From positions 124,001 to 188,000 of the forward strand of contig NZ_JAKRNE010000002.1 of assembly GCF_022347205.1 (NCBI RefSeq): a stretch of 64,000 nt of DNA, written 5' to 3'. This DNA comes from Corynebacterium sp. ACRPO. GTDB taxonomy: Bacteria; Actinomycetota; Actinomycetes; Mycobacteriales; Mycobacteriaceae. Shown in pieces: positions 1-8,549 of this stretch. The position numbers and the translations under genes are program-made. A model generated the notes under the pieces. That model was not told the origin of the DNA. It saw nothing but the letters and a program-made list of their open reading frames with translations, and made no database searches. Numbering within the stretch: the stretch's first letter is position 1; each line of letters opens with the position of its first letter.

Positions 1-1086
1 GTAAAGGTCGCCGAGCTGCTGCGCACCGTCGGCTTCGAGCGTCAGCCGGCCGAGGAAGCCATCGCCGGTGACATCGTGGCGATCTCCGGCATTTCTGACG
101 TCATGATTGGTGACACCATCGCCGATCCGGAGCACCCAGAGGCCCTGCCGCGCATCACCGTGGATGAACCGGCCATCTCCATGACCATCGGCGTTAATAC
201 CTCCCCGATGGCAGGCCAGGGCGGCGGCGATAAGCTCACCGCACGTATGGTCAAGGCCCGTCTGGAGCAGGAACTTATCGGTAACGTGTCCCTGCGCGTG
301 CTGCCTACCGAGCGTCCCGATGCTTGGGAGGTCCAGGGCCGTGGCGAGATGGCACTGTCCGTGCTCATCGAGTCCATGCGCCGCGAGGGCTTTGAGCTGA
401 CCATCGGCAAGCCGCAGGTTGTGACCAAGGAAATCGACGGCAAGACCTACGAGCCATACGAGATCCTCACCATTGACGCCCCGTCCGAGCACCAGGGTGC
501 TATCACCCAGCTGCTGGCCTCCCGCAAGGGCCAGATGCAGGCCATGGACGTGCGCGAGGGCGACTGGGTACGCATGATCTTCCGTGTTCCTGCCCGCGGC
601 CTCATCGGCTTCCGCACCCAGTTCATGACGGAGACCCGCGGTGCCGGCATCGCAAACTCCATTTCTGACGGCCTGGATGTCTGGGCCGGCGAGATCAAGT
701 CCCGCCCAACCGGTTCCCTGGTGGCTGACCGCACCGGCCAGATCACCCAGTACGCGCTGATGCAGCTGGCTGACCGCGGTAACTTCTTCGTCGAGCCAGG
801 CGCTGAGGCTTATGAGGGCATGGTCGTTGGTGCAAATAACCGCGATGAGGATATTGACATCAACATCACCAAGGAAAAGAAGCTAACCAATATGCGCTCC
901 GCCACCGCGGATGCCACTGTCACCCTTGCTAAGGCACACACCCTCTCCCTGGAAGAGGCGCTGGAATTCTGTGGCAACGACGAGTGCGTCGAGGTTGCCC
1001 CGGACGTCCTTCGCGTGCGCAAGGTGGAGCTTTCCGCTACCGACCGCAAGCGTGCTGCTGCTCGCAAGAAGCAGATGAATAAGTAA
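1..1086 (+). CDS. typA: TypA/BipA ribosome-associated GTPase, C-terminal part (5' end outside window)
   Basis: The reading frame is open from base 1 and ends at TAA 1084-1086, giving 361 residues. The visible part covers the domain III, EF-G-like domain V and C-terminal regions; the GTPase domain lies upstream of the window. The stretch around QGRGEMALSVLIESMRREGFE and the segment RVPARGLIGFRTQFMTETRG are typical of TypA/BipA. The family comprises translational GTPases that bind the 70S ribosome and help 50S assembly under stress. The neighbouring lpqW and mshB match the mycobacterial typA-lpqW-mshB order. The family assignment is firm; the start cannot be seen. Confidence 0.96.
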   Translation, partial: VKVAELLRTVGFERQPAEEAIAGDIVAISGISDVMIGDTIADPEHPEALPRITVDEPAISMTIGVNTSPMAGQGGGDKLTARMVKARLEQELIGNVSLRVLPTERPDAWEVQGRGEMALSVLIESMRREGFELTIGKPQVVTKEIDGKTYEPYEILTIDAPSEHQGAITQLLASRKGQMQAMDVREGDWVRMIFRVPARGLIGFRTQFMTETRGAGIANSISDGLDVWAGEIKSRPTGSLVADRTGQITQYALMQLADRGNFFVEPGAEAYEGMVVGANNRDEDIDINITKEKKLTNMRSATADATVTLAKAHTLSLEEALEFCGNDECVEVAPDVLRVRKVELSATDRKRAAARKKQMNK

Positions 1087-1097
1087 AAAGCCGCACC

Positions 1098-1760
1098 CTA
1101 GGTGGTGGTGATTGCCGCTGTCGTGGCCACCATCGCCGCAACCGCTGCCGCCTCCTCAACTACGGCCTTGACCGCAGAGGAGGCGGTTTTGTCGTACTCG
1201 ACCTCTTCTTTGATCTCCTGAATGCGTGCCCGCATCTCGCGGCGCTTCATTCCCTCCGCGTCGTTTTTCAGCAGGGTATAGGCGCCGCTGACCTCGCGGA
1301 GGATATCCAGGATGATGACGTCATTGACCGTGGCTGGTCGCTGCGCCTCCAGGACTGCAACCAACCGTTCGCGCAGTTCCTTTTCCAGCTCCAGGTCCGT
1401 CATGATGTAGCGGTCGCCGCTAATCTGCCACCACTTGGCCTTTTCCACATCGAGCTGTCCATTCGCGTGGAAATCCAAGGCGATGATTTCCCGCGGGGTA
1501 AACCACGAAGCCTCCAAGAGGCTCTGCATGCTGGTGGCCTTGTGCTGCTGCAGCTCTTCCCAAGCCCATGCCAAGACGGGGTGCTCCGGGCGCTGTGGAG
1601 TAGTCTCTACCTTCTTTTTCTCACCGAGCTCTACGAGCCCGCCCAGTAGCAGGTCCGCGAGTACGGTGGCGCGCAGAGCGGCCTCATTATTGGACACCCA
1701 GTCTTCCTTCTTGCCGTTGTCCTTGGTCAGTAGAAGAAACATTTCTTGGCAGATGAGCAT
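1098..1760 (-). CDS. GPP34 (GOLPH3/Vps74-like) family protein
   Basis: This is a 220-residue protein beginning MLICQEMFLLLTKDNGKKE and followed by a helical LADLLLGGLVEL segment, the signature of actinobacterial GPP34-domain proteins. Eukaryotic members (GOLPH3) bind phosphatidylinositol-4-phosphate; the bacterial role is unknown. The last 25 residues are an Ala/Thr-rich tail (VVEEAAAVAAMVATTAAITTT), possibly membrane-seeking. The ATG at 1760 has an AAGGAG site 7-8 nt upstream, so this start is well supported. It converges on typA with only 11 bp between the stops. Confidence 0.75.
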   Translation of the reverse strand: MLICQEMFLLLTKDNGKKEDWVSNNEAALRATVLADLLLGGLVELGEKKKVETTPQRPEHPVLAWAWEELQQHKATSMQSLLEASWFTPREIIALDFHANGQLDVEKAKWWQISGDRYIMTDLELEKELRERLVAVLEAQRPATVNDVIILDILREVSGAYTLLKNDAEGMKRREMRARIQEIKEEVEYDKTASSAVKAVVEEAAAVAAMVATTAAITTT

Positions 1761-1831
1761 TGGGGTCTCCTTAATAGTTGCGGTCTGTGGCCAAGTCTAG
1801 CGCCAAAAATCTTCGTTTCGGCGGGGTAGAG

Positions 1832-1846
1832 GGACTAAAGTAGTCC
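1832..1846. promoter_or_regulatory. Palindrome at the lpqW start, overlapping a likely -10
   Basis: GGACTA-AAG-TAGTCC has perfect 6-bp arms and ends 3 bases before the ATG at 1850. TAAAGT at 1836-1841 could be the -10 of a leaderless transcript, so the palindrome would overlap the polymerase site. No binding protein can be named. Confidence 0.35.
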
Positions 1847-1849
1847 GCG

Positions 1850-3481
1850 ATGAAAAAGAATCCGGCTTCACCAAGGCGCGCGGCGTCGGCAATCGCAGCG
1901 GTACTCAGCACCGCCAGTATTGCAATACTTAGCGCCTGCGCGGCTAACCCCGGCCCACCACCGGTGGTGGAGGACAATGCCTCCGCGCTGCAAGAAGAGC
2001 AGACCACGACCACGGCTACCCCGGAAGAAGAGCAGCCGCAGGATGCCGACTCCGCCAAGCGCCCCACCATCTCGGTGGGTGTGGACCCTCTGCGTGCGGG
2101 ATTGAACCCGCACTTGGTGGCCAATAACTCCGAGCTGGTCGACCAGATTGCAGAACTAGTTCTTCCCTCGGCGTTCCACAACGGGCGAAGGGACGCCGAT
2201 ATCCTCGAATCCGCCTCTGAGGTCACCGCGCCTAAGGGCGTGGCGCAGCGAGTGCGCTACGTCATTGCCTCGCCCGCGCAATGGTCCGATGGCACACCCA
2301 TTTCCGGCGCGGACTTTAGCTACCTGTGGAAGCAGATGACCACCACCGCTGGTGTGCGCGATCCCGCCGGCTACCACGCCATATCGGCCGTCAATACCTC
2401 CGATGGCGGCCGCGTAGTAACCGTGGACTTTTCCCAGAAGGTGAAAGATTGGCACTTGCTTTTCCACAATTTGTTGCCTTCCCACCTGCTGCAGGACGAT
2501 AACTTTGGCTCTGCTTTAGCCGATAAGATTCCGGCATCGGCCGGGCGCTTCCTCGTCGATAGCGTGGACCGCAGCCGCGGAGTTATTACCTTGAACCGAA
2601 ACGACCGCTTCTGGGGCGCTAATCCGGCCCAGGTGGACGTCATTCAGCTGCGCGAGGTACGCGATAGCACCCAGGCGCTCAATATGCTGCGCTCCGGGCA
2701 GATTGGTTTCGCGGACTTTACCCCGGATCAAACCTCACAGGAGGCACTGAGCCTTTTAGGGCATGTGTCCGATAAAGCACTGACCCGCCCGCGCCAACTG
2801 CGCCTGCATATGTCCACCGCGGTTGGAGCATTAGAAGAAAGGGCAGCGCGCCGCGGATTGGCCTCGCTGATTGATACGGACCAGGTCGCGCGCTTGGCCA
2901 CCGGCCGCGCATCCAACCTTGAACCGGGGAATAACCCTATAAGTAAGGACACGGATCTCACTGCGCTGCGCACCCGCGCTAGTAAGAAGCCGATTCGCTT
3001 TGCGGTAGACCCCACCAGCCCCACCGCCTTGGCAGCGGCCAATACGCTTTATGACGTCCTCGAAGCCCACGGGATCACCGCCGAGGTGGTGTCCGAGCGC
3101 CTGACCACGATCACCTCCAAGCTCCTGCCCGAAGGCGAGGTGGATGCGGTAGTGACCTGGGAGGATATCTCCCTGAACTCGGTGTCCGCGGCGAATATCT
3201 TCAGCTGCGATGACAAACAGCCGCTCGCCGGCGACCTGTCCGGAATCTGTCCGGAGAACGCGGATGAGATTCGCGAGGAGATTTTGTCCGGCGCCATGAG
3301 CCCGAAGGAAGCGCTCGGACGCATTCGAGATGTGAACTCTAAGGAGGCCCTCTACGTGCCTTTGGTGGATGAGACGCGTATCCACGCGCTCGGGCAGGGT
3401 ATTGTAGGCCCCGGCCAGAGCATTGATGATTGGGACGAGGGTCTTATCACCGCGCCCCGCTGGAGGATAGATGAAGACTAA
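1850..3481 (+). CDS. lpqW: LpqW-type lipoprotein (ABC substrate-binding-protein fold)
   Basis: This 543-residue exported lipoprotein has a basic N-terminus, a hydrophobic core and the lipobox LSAC at about residues 28-31, then an acidic Thr/Glu-rich linker. The body (about 65-540) is the oligopeptide/DppA-type solute-binding fold (SBP_bac_5): GLNPHLVANNSELVDQI near the start, WSDGTPISGADFSYLWKQM in the middle. No ABC permease or ATPase gene is nearby. Its position between typA and mshB is that of mycobacterial lpqW. Known members regulate mannosylation of periplasmic lipoglycans (lipomannan/LAM) rather than import peptides, so that role is inferred here. The gene overlaps mshB by 11 bp. Confidence 0.8.
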   Translation: MKKNPASPRRAASAIAAVLSTASIAILSACAANPGPPPVVEDNASALQEEQTTTTATPEEEQPQDADSAKRPTISVGVDPLRAGLNPHLVANNSELVDQIAELVLPSAFHNGRRDADILESASEVTAPKGVAQRVRYVIASPAQWSDGTPISGADFSYLWKQMTTTAGVRDPAGYHAISAVNTSDGGRVVTVDFSQKVKDWHLLFHNLLPSHLLQDDNFGSALADKIPASAGRFLVDSVDRSRGVITLNRNDRFWGANPAQVDVIQLREVRDSTQALNMLRSGQIGFADFTPDQTSQEALSLLGHVSDKALTRPRQLRLHMSTAVGALEERAARRGLASLIDTDQVARLATGRASNLEPGNNPISKDTDLTALRTRASKKPIRFAVDPTSPTALAAANTLYDVLEAHGITAEVVSERLTTITSKLLPEGEVDAVVTWEDISLNSVSAANIFSCDDKQPLAGDLSGICPENADEIREEILSGAMSPKEALGRIRDVNSKEALYVPLVDETRIHALGQGIVGPGQSIDDWDEGLITAPRWRIDED

Positions 3482-4340
3482 GGACTTAACCGGCTACCGC
3501 GTGGTGGCAGTGCACGCCCACCCGGATGATGAAACCCTCTTTATGGGTGGCACCCTGGCCACTCTAGCCGCACGCGGCGCCGAAGTTTCCGTCATTACGT
3601 TTACCTTGGGCGAGGATGGCGAGGTCATCGGCGAGCCTTACCAAGGCCTGGCCGATCATGATCAGCTCGGCGGTTTCCGCGCCCGCGAATTGGCCAATGC
3701 CCTCGATGCGCTGGGCGTCAAGGGAGTTCAATTGGGCGGATTCGGGCATTTCCGCGACTCTGGCATGGCGGGTTCTCCCTCGCACGATAACCCCCGTGCG
3801 TTGGTCAATCGCATCGAGGAGGCCGCCGAGTTTCTCAGCGACGAGCTCGAAGCCATCCAGCCCCACGCCATCCTCACCTACGGGCCCGATGGCGGCTACG
3901 GGCACCCGGACCACATTGCGGTGCATGAGGCGGTGATGAAGGCGGCTGCGCCAAGCACGCGCATTTGGTACGGCATTTTTGAACGCGCCGCCAACTATGC
4001 CGGCTTGGACACCCTGGATGCGCCGGCCGGGTGGACCAAGCCCAGCCAGGAGTACCTAGACAATTTCACCAACGAGGGCGCCGATGTCACCGTCGCTCTT
4101 TCCGACGCCGCCCTTGACGCCAAGCGCTGCGCCATGCGCGCCCACGCCTCCCAAATCTGGGTGGCCGATGGCTCCACCACCCGCACCAACCCCGAGGCCG
4201 CCGTGGCCGCGCTGCACGAACCCGAGCAGGTGCCCGGGGCCTATGGACTATCCAATCTGCTGGTCATGCCCCTGCTGCGCGCCGAGTACTTCCAGCTGGG
4301 ACAGGGTGAGCCGGCCGATGACCTGCTGGGCGGCCTGTAA
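3471..4340 (+). CDS. mshB: GlcNAc-Ins deacetylase MshB (mycothiol biosynthesis)
   Basis: This 289-residue LmbE/PIG-L family zinc deacetylase removes acetate from N-acetyl-glucosaminyl-inositol, the second committed step toward mycothiol, the actinobacterial low-molecular-weight thiol. The zinc motif AHPDDE is at residues 16-21, and the later GGYGHPDHIAVHEA segment supplies the third ligand histidine. The ATG lies inside the end of lpqW, preceded by GGAGG, so the two genes are probably translationally coupled. The next gene begins in a TAATG overlap. Confidence 0.95.
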   Translation: MKTKDLTGYRVVAVHAHPDDETLFMGGTLATLAARGAEVSVITFTLGEDGEVIGEPYQGLADHDQLGGFRARELANALDALGVKGVQLGGFGHFRDSGMAGSPSHDNPRALVNRIEEAAEFLSDELEAIQPHAILTYGPDGGYGHPDHIAVHEAVMKAAAPSTRIWYGIFERAANYAGLDTLDAPAGWTKPSQEYLDNFTNEGADVTVALSDAALDAKRCAMRAHASQIWVADGSTTRTNPEAAVAALHEPEQVPGAYGLSNLLVMPLLRAEYFQLGQGEPADDLLGGL

Positions 4341-4717
4341 TGCGCACGGATTTTAGTCGCGGCGAGCAGGTCACCGGCCTAGTGTGGCTGGCCATCGGCG
4401 CGTTGCTATCGGTCTTCCTCGAGGTCATCTACCTCACCGCGCGAATTCCGCTATCCAATGGGGCGAGCGTGGCCTTTCCCATCACCATCCTGCTTGCGTG
4501 GTGGTTTAATTCCGTGCTTACCCGCACTGCCCGGCTATGGAGTCCCGCGCCGGCGGTCGGCGCCATCCCGCTCATCGTCTGGTGCCTGGGCTTTTTCGCC
4601 TTCATGCTCCTCGTGCCGATGACAGGAGACATGCTCTTGGCCAATAATATTCTCAGCCTGCTCCTGCTTTTGGCCGGGATAGGCGGGGGCGTTTGGCCAT
4701 TTTTCAAGCAGAAGTGA
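4340..4717 (+). CDS. Small four-helix membrane protein (Rv1171-like position)
   Basis: This 125-residue protein has about four hydrophobic segments (near residues 12-32, 40-60, 72-92 and 98-118) and no recognisable catalytic motif. Its ATG overlaps the mshB stop (TAATG), so it is in the lpqW-mshB operon. A small membrane protein occupies the same place after mshB in mycobacteria. Function unknown. Confidence 0.75.
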   Translation: MRTDFSRGEQVTGLVWLAIGALLSVFLEVIYLTARIPLSNGASVAFPITILLAWWFNSVLTRTARLWSPAPAVGAIPLIVWCLGFFAFMLLVPMTGDMLLANNILSLLLLLAGIGGGVWPFFKQK

Positions 4718-4770
4718 CATACTGTTAAACATCCCAAATCCGAGAAATCAGGAAGCTTCAAGGAATCTCC

Positions 4771-5094
4771 ATGACTTATACGATCGCACAGCCTTGCGTT
4801 GACGTAATGGACCGCGGCTGCGTTGAGGAATGCCCTGTTGACTGCATCTACGAGGGCAAGCGCATGCTCTACATCCACCCAGATGAGTGCGTGGACTGCG
4901 GCGCCTGCGAGCCAGCTTGCCCGGTCGAGGCCATCTTCTACGAGGATGACGTTCCCGATGAGTGGCTGGACTACAACGACGCCAACGCAGCCTTCTTCGA
5001 TGACCTGGGCTCCCCAGGCGGCGCGGCGGCCCTCGGCCCACAGGACTTTGACGTCCCGATGATTGCCGCGCTTCCGCCACAGAATCAGGAGTAA
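4771..5094 (+). CDS. fdxA: Seven-iron ferredoxin
   Basis: This is a 107-residue cytoplasmic electron carrier. The N-terminal cysteines (C9, C17, C21, C25) and the second group (C40, C43, C46, C50) have the spacing of 7Fe ferredoxins, in which C9/C17/C50 hold a [3Fe-4S] cluster and C21/C40/C43/C46 a [4Fe-4S] cluster. The acidic C-terminal extension is usual for FdxA/FdxC. It is followed 3 bp later by dapC, so they are probably cotranscribed, as in mycobacteria. Confidence 0.95.
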   Translation: MTYTIAQPCVDVMDRGCVEECPVDCIYEGKRMLYIHPDECVDCGACEPACPVEAIFYEDDVPDEWLDYNDANAAFFDDLGSPGGAAALGPQDFDVPMIAALPPQNQE

Positions 5095-5097
5095 GAC

Positions 5098-6186
5098 ATG
5101 GCACGCACACCGCTAGGAAAGACGCTTCCAGACTTCCCCTGGGATTCGCTGGCTGGCGCCAAGAAGAAAGCCCAGGCCTACCGGGGTGGAATCGTTGACC
5201 TCTCGGTGGGCAACCCCGTTGACCCTGTGTCCCCAGGCGTGCAGCTCGCGTTGACCGCAGCCGCGCAGAACCCTGGTTACCCGCAGACCGCCGGCACCCC
5301 AGAGCTGCGCGAGGCCATCGCCGCCGCGCTCACCCGCCGCTATAATATGCAGGTTGACCGCGTCCTGCCGGTGGTCGGCACCAAGGAGGCCATCGCCTGG
5401 CTGCCCACGCTTCTGGGCATGCGCGGTGAGACCGTCGCTTTCCCCTCGGTGGCCTATCCCACCTATGAGGTGGGCGCCCTGCTCGCCGGCGCCACGCCGC
5501 TGCGCGCGGATTCCGATTTCCAGGATGCCTCCCTGGTCTTTTTGAACTCGCCGTCCAATCCCACCGGCCGCGTCCTCGGCGTGGAGGAACTGCGCCGCAT
5601 CGTGGCGTGGGCGCGGGAGACCGGCGCCATCATCGCCTCCGATGAGTGCTATATGAGCCTGGGCTGGAACGACGATAATCCGCCGGTATCCATCCTCGAT
5701 CCGCGCGTGACCGATGGAGATAACACTGGGCTCATCGCCATGCATTCGTTGTCTAAGACCGCGAATATGGCCTCCTACCGCGCCGGCTTCTTCGCGGGCG
5801 ATAACGAGCTCATCGCTGAGCTGCTCCAGCTGCGCAAGCACGCCGGCCTCATCGTTCCAGGTCCCATCCAGGCCGCCATGGTCGCCGCGCTAAACGATGA
5901 CGACACCGAGGCGCTCCAGCGCAACCGCTACGCTTCCCGCCGTGCGGTGCTCATGCACGCGCTTGTCGACGCCGGCTTTACCATCGATCACTCCGATGCC
6001 GGCATGTACCTGTGGGCCACCCGCGGCGAGAATTGCCGCGATACCATCGACTGGCTTGCTGAGCGGGGCATCCTCGCGGCTCCGGGTGACTTTTACGGCC
6101 CAGCGGGCGAGAAGCACGTGCGCATCGGCCTCAATGGCACCGATGAGCGCATCGATGCCGCCGTCGACCGCCTCGCCGGTGCCTAA
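5098..6186 (+). CDS. dapC: N-succinyldiaminopimelate aminotransferase
   Basis: This 362-residue fold-type I PLP aminotransferase converts N-succinyl-2-amino-6-ketopimelate and glutamate to N-succinyl-LL-diaminopimelate for lysine and peptidoglycan synthesis. The PLP lysine is K220 in MHSLSKTANMASYRAG, and NSPSNPTGRVL and the C-terminal HVRIGLNG arginine region are also present. The two flanking steps, dapD and dapE, are 5-9 kb downstream, so the succinylase pathway is nearly complete in the window. Confidence 0.92.
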   Translation: MARTPLGKTLPDFPWDSLAGAKKKAQAYRGGIVDLSVGNPVDPVSPGVQLALTAAAQNPGYPQTAGTPELREAIAAALTRRYNMQVDRVLPVVGTKEAIAWLPTLLGMRGETVAFPSVAYPTYEVGALLAGATPLRADSDFQDASLVFLNSPSNPTGRVLGVEELRRIVAWARETGAIIASDECYMSLGWNDDNPPVSILDPRVTDGDNTGLIAMHSLSKTANMASYRAGFFAGDNELIAELLQLRKHAGLIVPGPIQAAMVAALNDDDTEALQRNRYASRRAVLMHALVDAGFTIDHSDAGMYLWATRGENCRDTIDWLAERGILAAPGDFYGPAGEKHVRIGLNGTDERIDAAVDRLAGA

Positions 6187-7018
6187 TTCCGGCAGGCCTC
6201 CCAGCCGCGCGGGCATTTCGCCGCGCAAAACGGTCCTGCGCGGCCGCGTTCCGGAAGAAGGGGAGTACTTTGCCGCCCGTGCCGGCGACTCTCCCTTTTC
6301 GCCCGGCACCGTGCTGCCGTCCGGCGCCGCGCTCCCGCACCCCGTGCCCGCTTGGTACCACCCCTCCGTTCCTCCGGAGCGCCCGATTCCTTTCGACTAC
6401 TCCGTGGTCCACGTCGACCGCGACCTCATCGTGGCCGATAAGCCGCACTTCCTGCCCACGACCACCAACGGCCGCCTCCAGCGCGAAACGCTGCAAACCC
6501 GCCTGCGCGTGGACTTTGGCGAGGACGACATCGTGCCCCTGCACCGCCTAGACCGCCTGACCGCTGGCCTCGTTATCTGCTCCCGCAATCCCGAAACCCG
6601 CGCCGCCTATCAGCGCATCTTCCTGGAGGGGAGTGCGGTGAAGAGGTATCGGGGCATCGTCAAGCAGCCGCTTTTCGTGGACCGAGAAATTGACCTGCGC
6701 ATGCACAAGCCCCGCGGGTCGCGCCAAGTGCTCGTGGCCCCCGAAGGCGCGCCCACCTCCACGTATGTGCGCGCCGCCGGCCGGAAGGTGACCATGTGGC
6801 CGCGCACCGGCCATACCCACCAGCTGCGGGTGCTGCTCAATCACCTCGGCCACCCGCTGCTCGGCGACGATACCTATCCCACCCCGCGCAAGCTCGACCT
6901 CTATGACTTCCGAACCCCGCTCGCCCTGCTCCACGAGGCTATAACTTTTATAGATCCTCTATCACATTCCGAGCGTCAATTTTTCAGTTCCCAGGCCTTA
7001 AGAACTACAATCGAGTAG
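6179..7018 (+). CDS. RluA-family pseudouridine synthase
   Basis: I choose GTG 6179, which overlaps the end of dapC by 8 bp; the same frame is open further upstream, but only inside dapC. The product has 279 residues. The catalytic motif PLHRLDRLTAGLVICSRN holds the Asp of the RluA family, and GHTHQLRVLLNHLGHPLLGDD is the second family block. It probably isomerises uridine in rRNA or tRNA; the target is not predictable from sequence. The N-terminal ~60 residues are Pro-rich and variable. Confidence 0.85.
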   Translation: MPNSGRPPSRAGISPRKTVLRGRVPEEGEYFAARAGDSPFSPGTVLPSGAALPHPVPAWYHPSVPPERPIPFDYSVVHVDRDLIVADKPHFLPTTTNGRLQRETLQTRLRVDFGEDDIVPLHRLDRLTAGLVICSRNPETRAAYQRIFLEGSAVKRYRGIVKQPLFVDREIDLRMHKPRGSRQVLVAPEGAPTSTYVRAAGRKVTMWPRTGHTHQLRVLLNHLGHPLLGDDTYPTPRKLDLYDFRTPLALLHEAITFIDPLSHSERQFFSSQALRTTIE

Positions 7019-7048
7019 TTATTAAATCACTGGCTAGAAAGGCGGCCC

Positions 7049-7612
7049 ATGGCAGACCTCAGCGTCGCGCGCTTTGTGTCCAATTTTGGGCAGTTTCTCA
7101 AATTCGGCATCGTCGGCGGTTCCGGAACCGTTGTCAATCTTTTCGTAGTTTACTTGTGCAGAAAGATTACTTGGTGGTCCGGCGGCATTGATGCGGACGA
7201 TCCATTTATCAACCTCTTTGGTTCTGTTTTTCATATCCGCTGGTATCACGTGTTCCTGACTATCGCCTTCTTGGTCGCGAACACTTGGAACTACCAACTC
7301 AACCGAATGTGGACCTTCCGCTCAGTCACGAAAGTGTCCTGGCTGCGTGGCTTCTTCCCATTCCTGCTCGCTGGCGTTGGAGCTTTCTTCGTAAGCCAAG
7401 TCGTGGCGACATTGTTGATGAACCCGACTTCGCCGTTGCATTTGCCTTCAGACATTCTGGATGATTCAACCGGTCTGCGTACAAAGGTGTACTGGGCATC
7501 GGCAATTTCCATCATTGTTGCCATGCCGATCAATTTCATTTTGAATAAGCTGTGGACCTTCCGCTCGAAGCCGAAGACGCCGCAGGTAATTCACGAAACC
7601 GAGCCTGCCTAG
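7049..7612 (+). CDS. GtrA family membrane protein
   Basis: This 187-residue protein has four hydrophobic helices. It starts with the typical GtrA segment GQFLKFGIVGGSGTVVNLFVVY, and helix 3 is followed by NYQLNRMWTFR and helix 4 by NFILNKLWTFR, the paired N-x-x-W-TF motif of the family. GtrA proteins are proposed to help move polyprenyl-linked sugars across the membrane. A charged insert of about 25 residues after helix 1 carries a WWSGGIDADDPF segment. RBS GAAAGG lies upstream of the ATG. Confidence 0.85.
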   Translation: MADLSVARFVSNFGQFLKFGIVGGSGTVVNLFVVYLCRKITWWSGGIDADDPFINLFGSVFHIRWYHVFLTIAFLVANTWNYQLNRMWTFRSVTKVSWLRGFFPFLLAGVGAFFVSQVVATLLMNPTSPLHLPSDILDDSTGLRTKVYWASAISIIVAMPINFILNKLWTFRSKPKTPQVIHETEPA

Positions 7613-7645
7613 CCTGGCCCTCTGTCAAGCTTCGCCCCACCCCAT

Positions 7646-7787
7646 CGCCCCTCGCGCTCACCAGCGCACGGTGGTGGGGCTTTTTCTTGCTCTCGGTGAG
7701 CGGCAAAGGGGAGGAACCTACCGTCGCGCTCACGGCGGGGGTGAAAACGAGAGGACCCGCCGTCCGCGGTGAGCGCGAAGGGCGGGT
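7646..7787. repeat. Intergenic hairpin repeat cluster A (two units)
   Basis: Two imperfect inverted-repeat units of about 65 bp lie in the gap between two converging genes. Left arms resemble CGCCCTTCGCGCTCACCGG (7646-7666, degenerate around 7722) and right arms resemble CGGTGAGCGCGAAGGGCG (7694-7711, 7766-7787). The same arms recur at 9.5, 18.3 and 27.4 kb. No protein-coding signal is visible here. Confidence 0.75.
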
Positions 7788-7810
7788 GAAGGGTAGGGGC
7801 GGGAGGGGGA

Positions 7811-8293
7811 TTAGTCTTCGAGCTCGGCATCGAGGCGAGCCTGGTCGCGACGGTGCTGGCGGCGACGAATGAAGGGGGTGAGGATGAGGACGGCGATAAC
7901 ACCGACGGCGGTGCCGAGGAGGTAAGAGGCGGGGCTGTGGCCGTCGGCAGGCGCGTAGGCGTTATAGGCAATGCCGGCGAACATGGCAATGAGCGGGATG
8001 AAGTAGACGGCCATTGCGGTCCAATTTCGGCCCACTGGTGGGGTGGCGACGCGTTGGCGCATCCACGCGGTGCCGATGGAATTGCCGAGGATGGATGGTA
8101 CGAGCGCGAGGAAGCACAGCATGCTCATTCGGCCGGGGAGGACCCAGGCGAGGATTGCGGCGACGACGAGCTCGAGGAATGGGATGAGAGTGATGCCAAT
8201 TGCGCAGGCTTTATAGAGCGTGTCGCGTTCGAATTCATCGCGAGTGGCGCGCTCGATTTCATTGAGGGAGTAGTTGGCAATGGCGTTAATCAT
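7811..8293 (-). CDS. Small multi-helix membrane protein, partner of the XRE regulator
   Basis: This is a 160-residue protein if started at ATG 8293, which has GGAG 9 nt upstream; an in-frame ATG at 8308 would add five residues. About four hydrophobic helices follow a conserved-looking cytoplasmic lead (YSLNEIERATRDEFERDTLYK), and the tail is Arg-rich. The start overlaps the regulator stop by 8 bp, so the two are coupled. This regulator plus membrane-protein layout is common in actinobacteria and firmicutes; function unknown. Confidence 0.75.
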   Translation of the reverse strand: MINAIANYSLNEIERATRDEFERDTLYKACAIGITLIPFLELVVAAILAWVLPGRMSMLCFLALVPSILGNSIGTAWMRQRVATPPVGRNWTAMAVYFIPLIAMFAGIAYNAYAPADGHSPASYLLGTAVGVIAVLILTPFIRRRQHRRDQARLDAELED

Positions 8294-8495
8294 GTTGTTC
8301 GGCTCCAAAGATTTCTTCGACGGTTTTTCCTAGTTCGTGGCAAATGTCCAGCGCGAGGTGCACGGAAGGGGAGTAATTGCCTCGTTCGATATTGGCGATG
8401 GTCTGGCGGGAGACGCCGGCTTTTTCAGCGAGTTCGGCTTGTGATAATTCGAGCCAGCGGCGCCATTTGCGGACCATGTTGGGGTGGTCGGCCAT
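8286..8495 (-). CDS. XRE-family helix-turn-helix regulator
   Basis: This 69-residue protein is almost entirely a Cro/CI-type HTH (LSQAELAEKAGVSRQTIANIERG, about residues 16-40) with a short helical tail LGKTVEEIFG, as in the YozG/SinR-like one-domain regulators. AAAGGAG precedes the ATG. It probably represses its own two-gene operon through the palindrome at 8522-8539. Confidence 0.88.
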   Translation of the reverse strand: MADHPNMVRKWRRWLELSQAELAEKAGVSRQTIANIERGNYSPSVHLALDICHELGKTVEEIFGAEQHD

Positions 8496-8521
8496 CTGGT
8501 CTCCTTTACTGTGTGTTTTGC

Positions 8522-8539
8522 TTACATGTCCTAATGTAA
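8522..8539. promoter_or_regulatory. Likely autoregulatory operator of the XRE operon
   Basis: TTACAT-GTCCTA-ATGTAA is a perfect inverted repeat with 6-bp arms, 27 bp upstream of the regulator's ATG and so at or near its promoter. The arms span about one helical turn, fitting a dimeric small HTH protein. The link to the regulator is inferred from position. Confidence 0.5.
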
Positions 8540-8549
8540 AGGAAAGTTG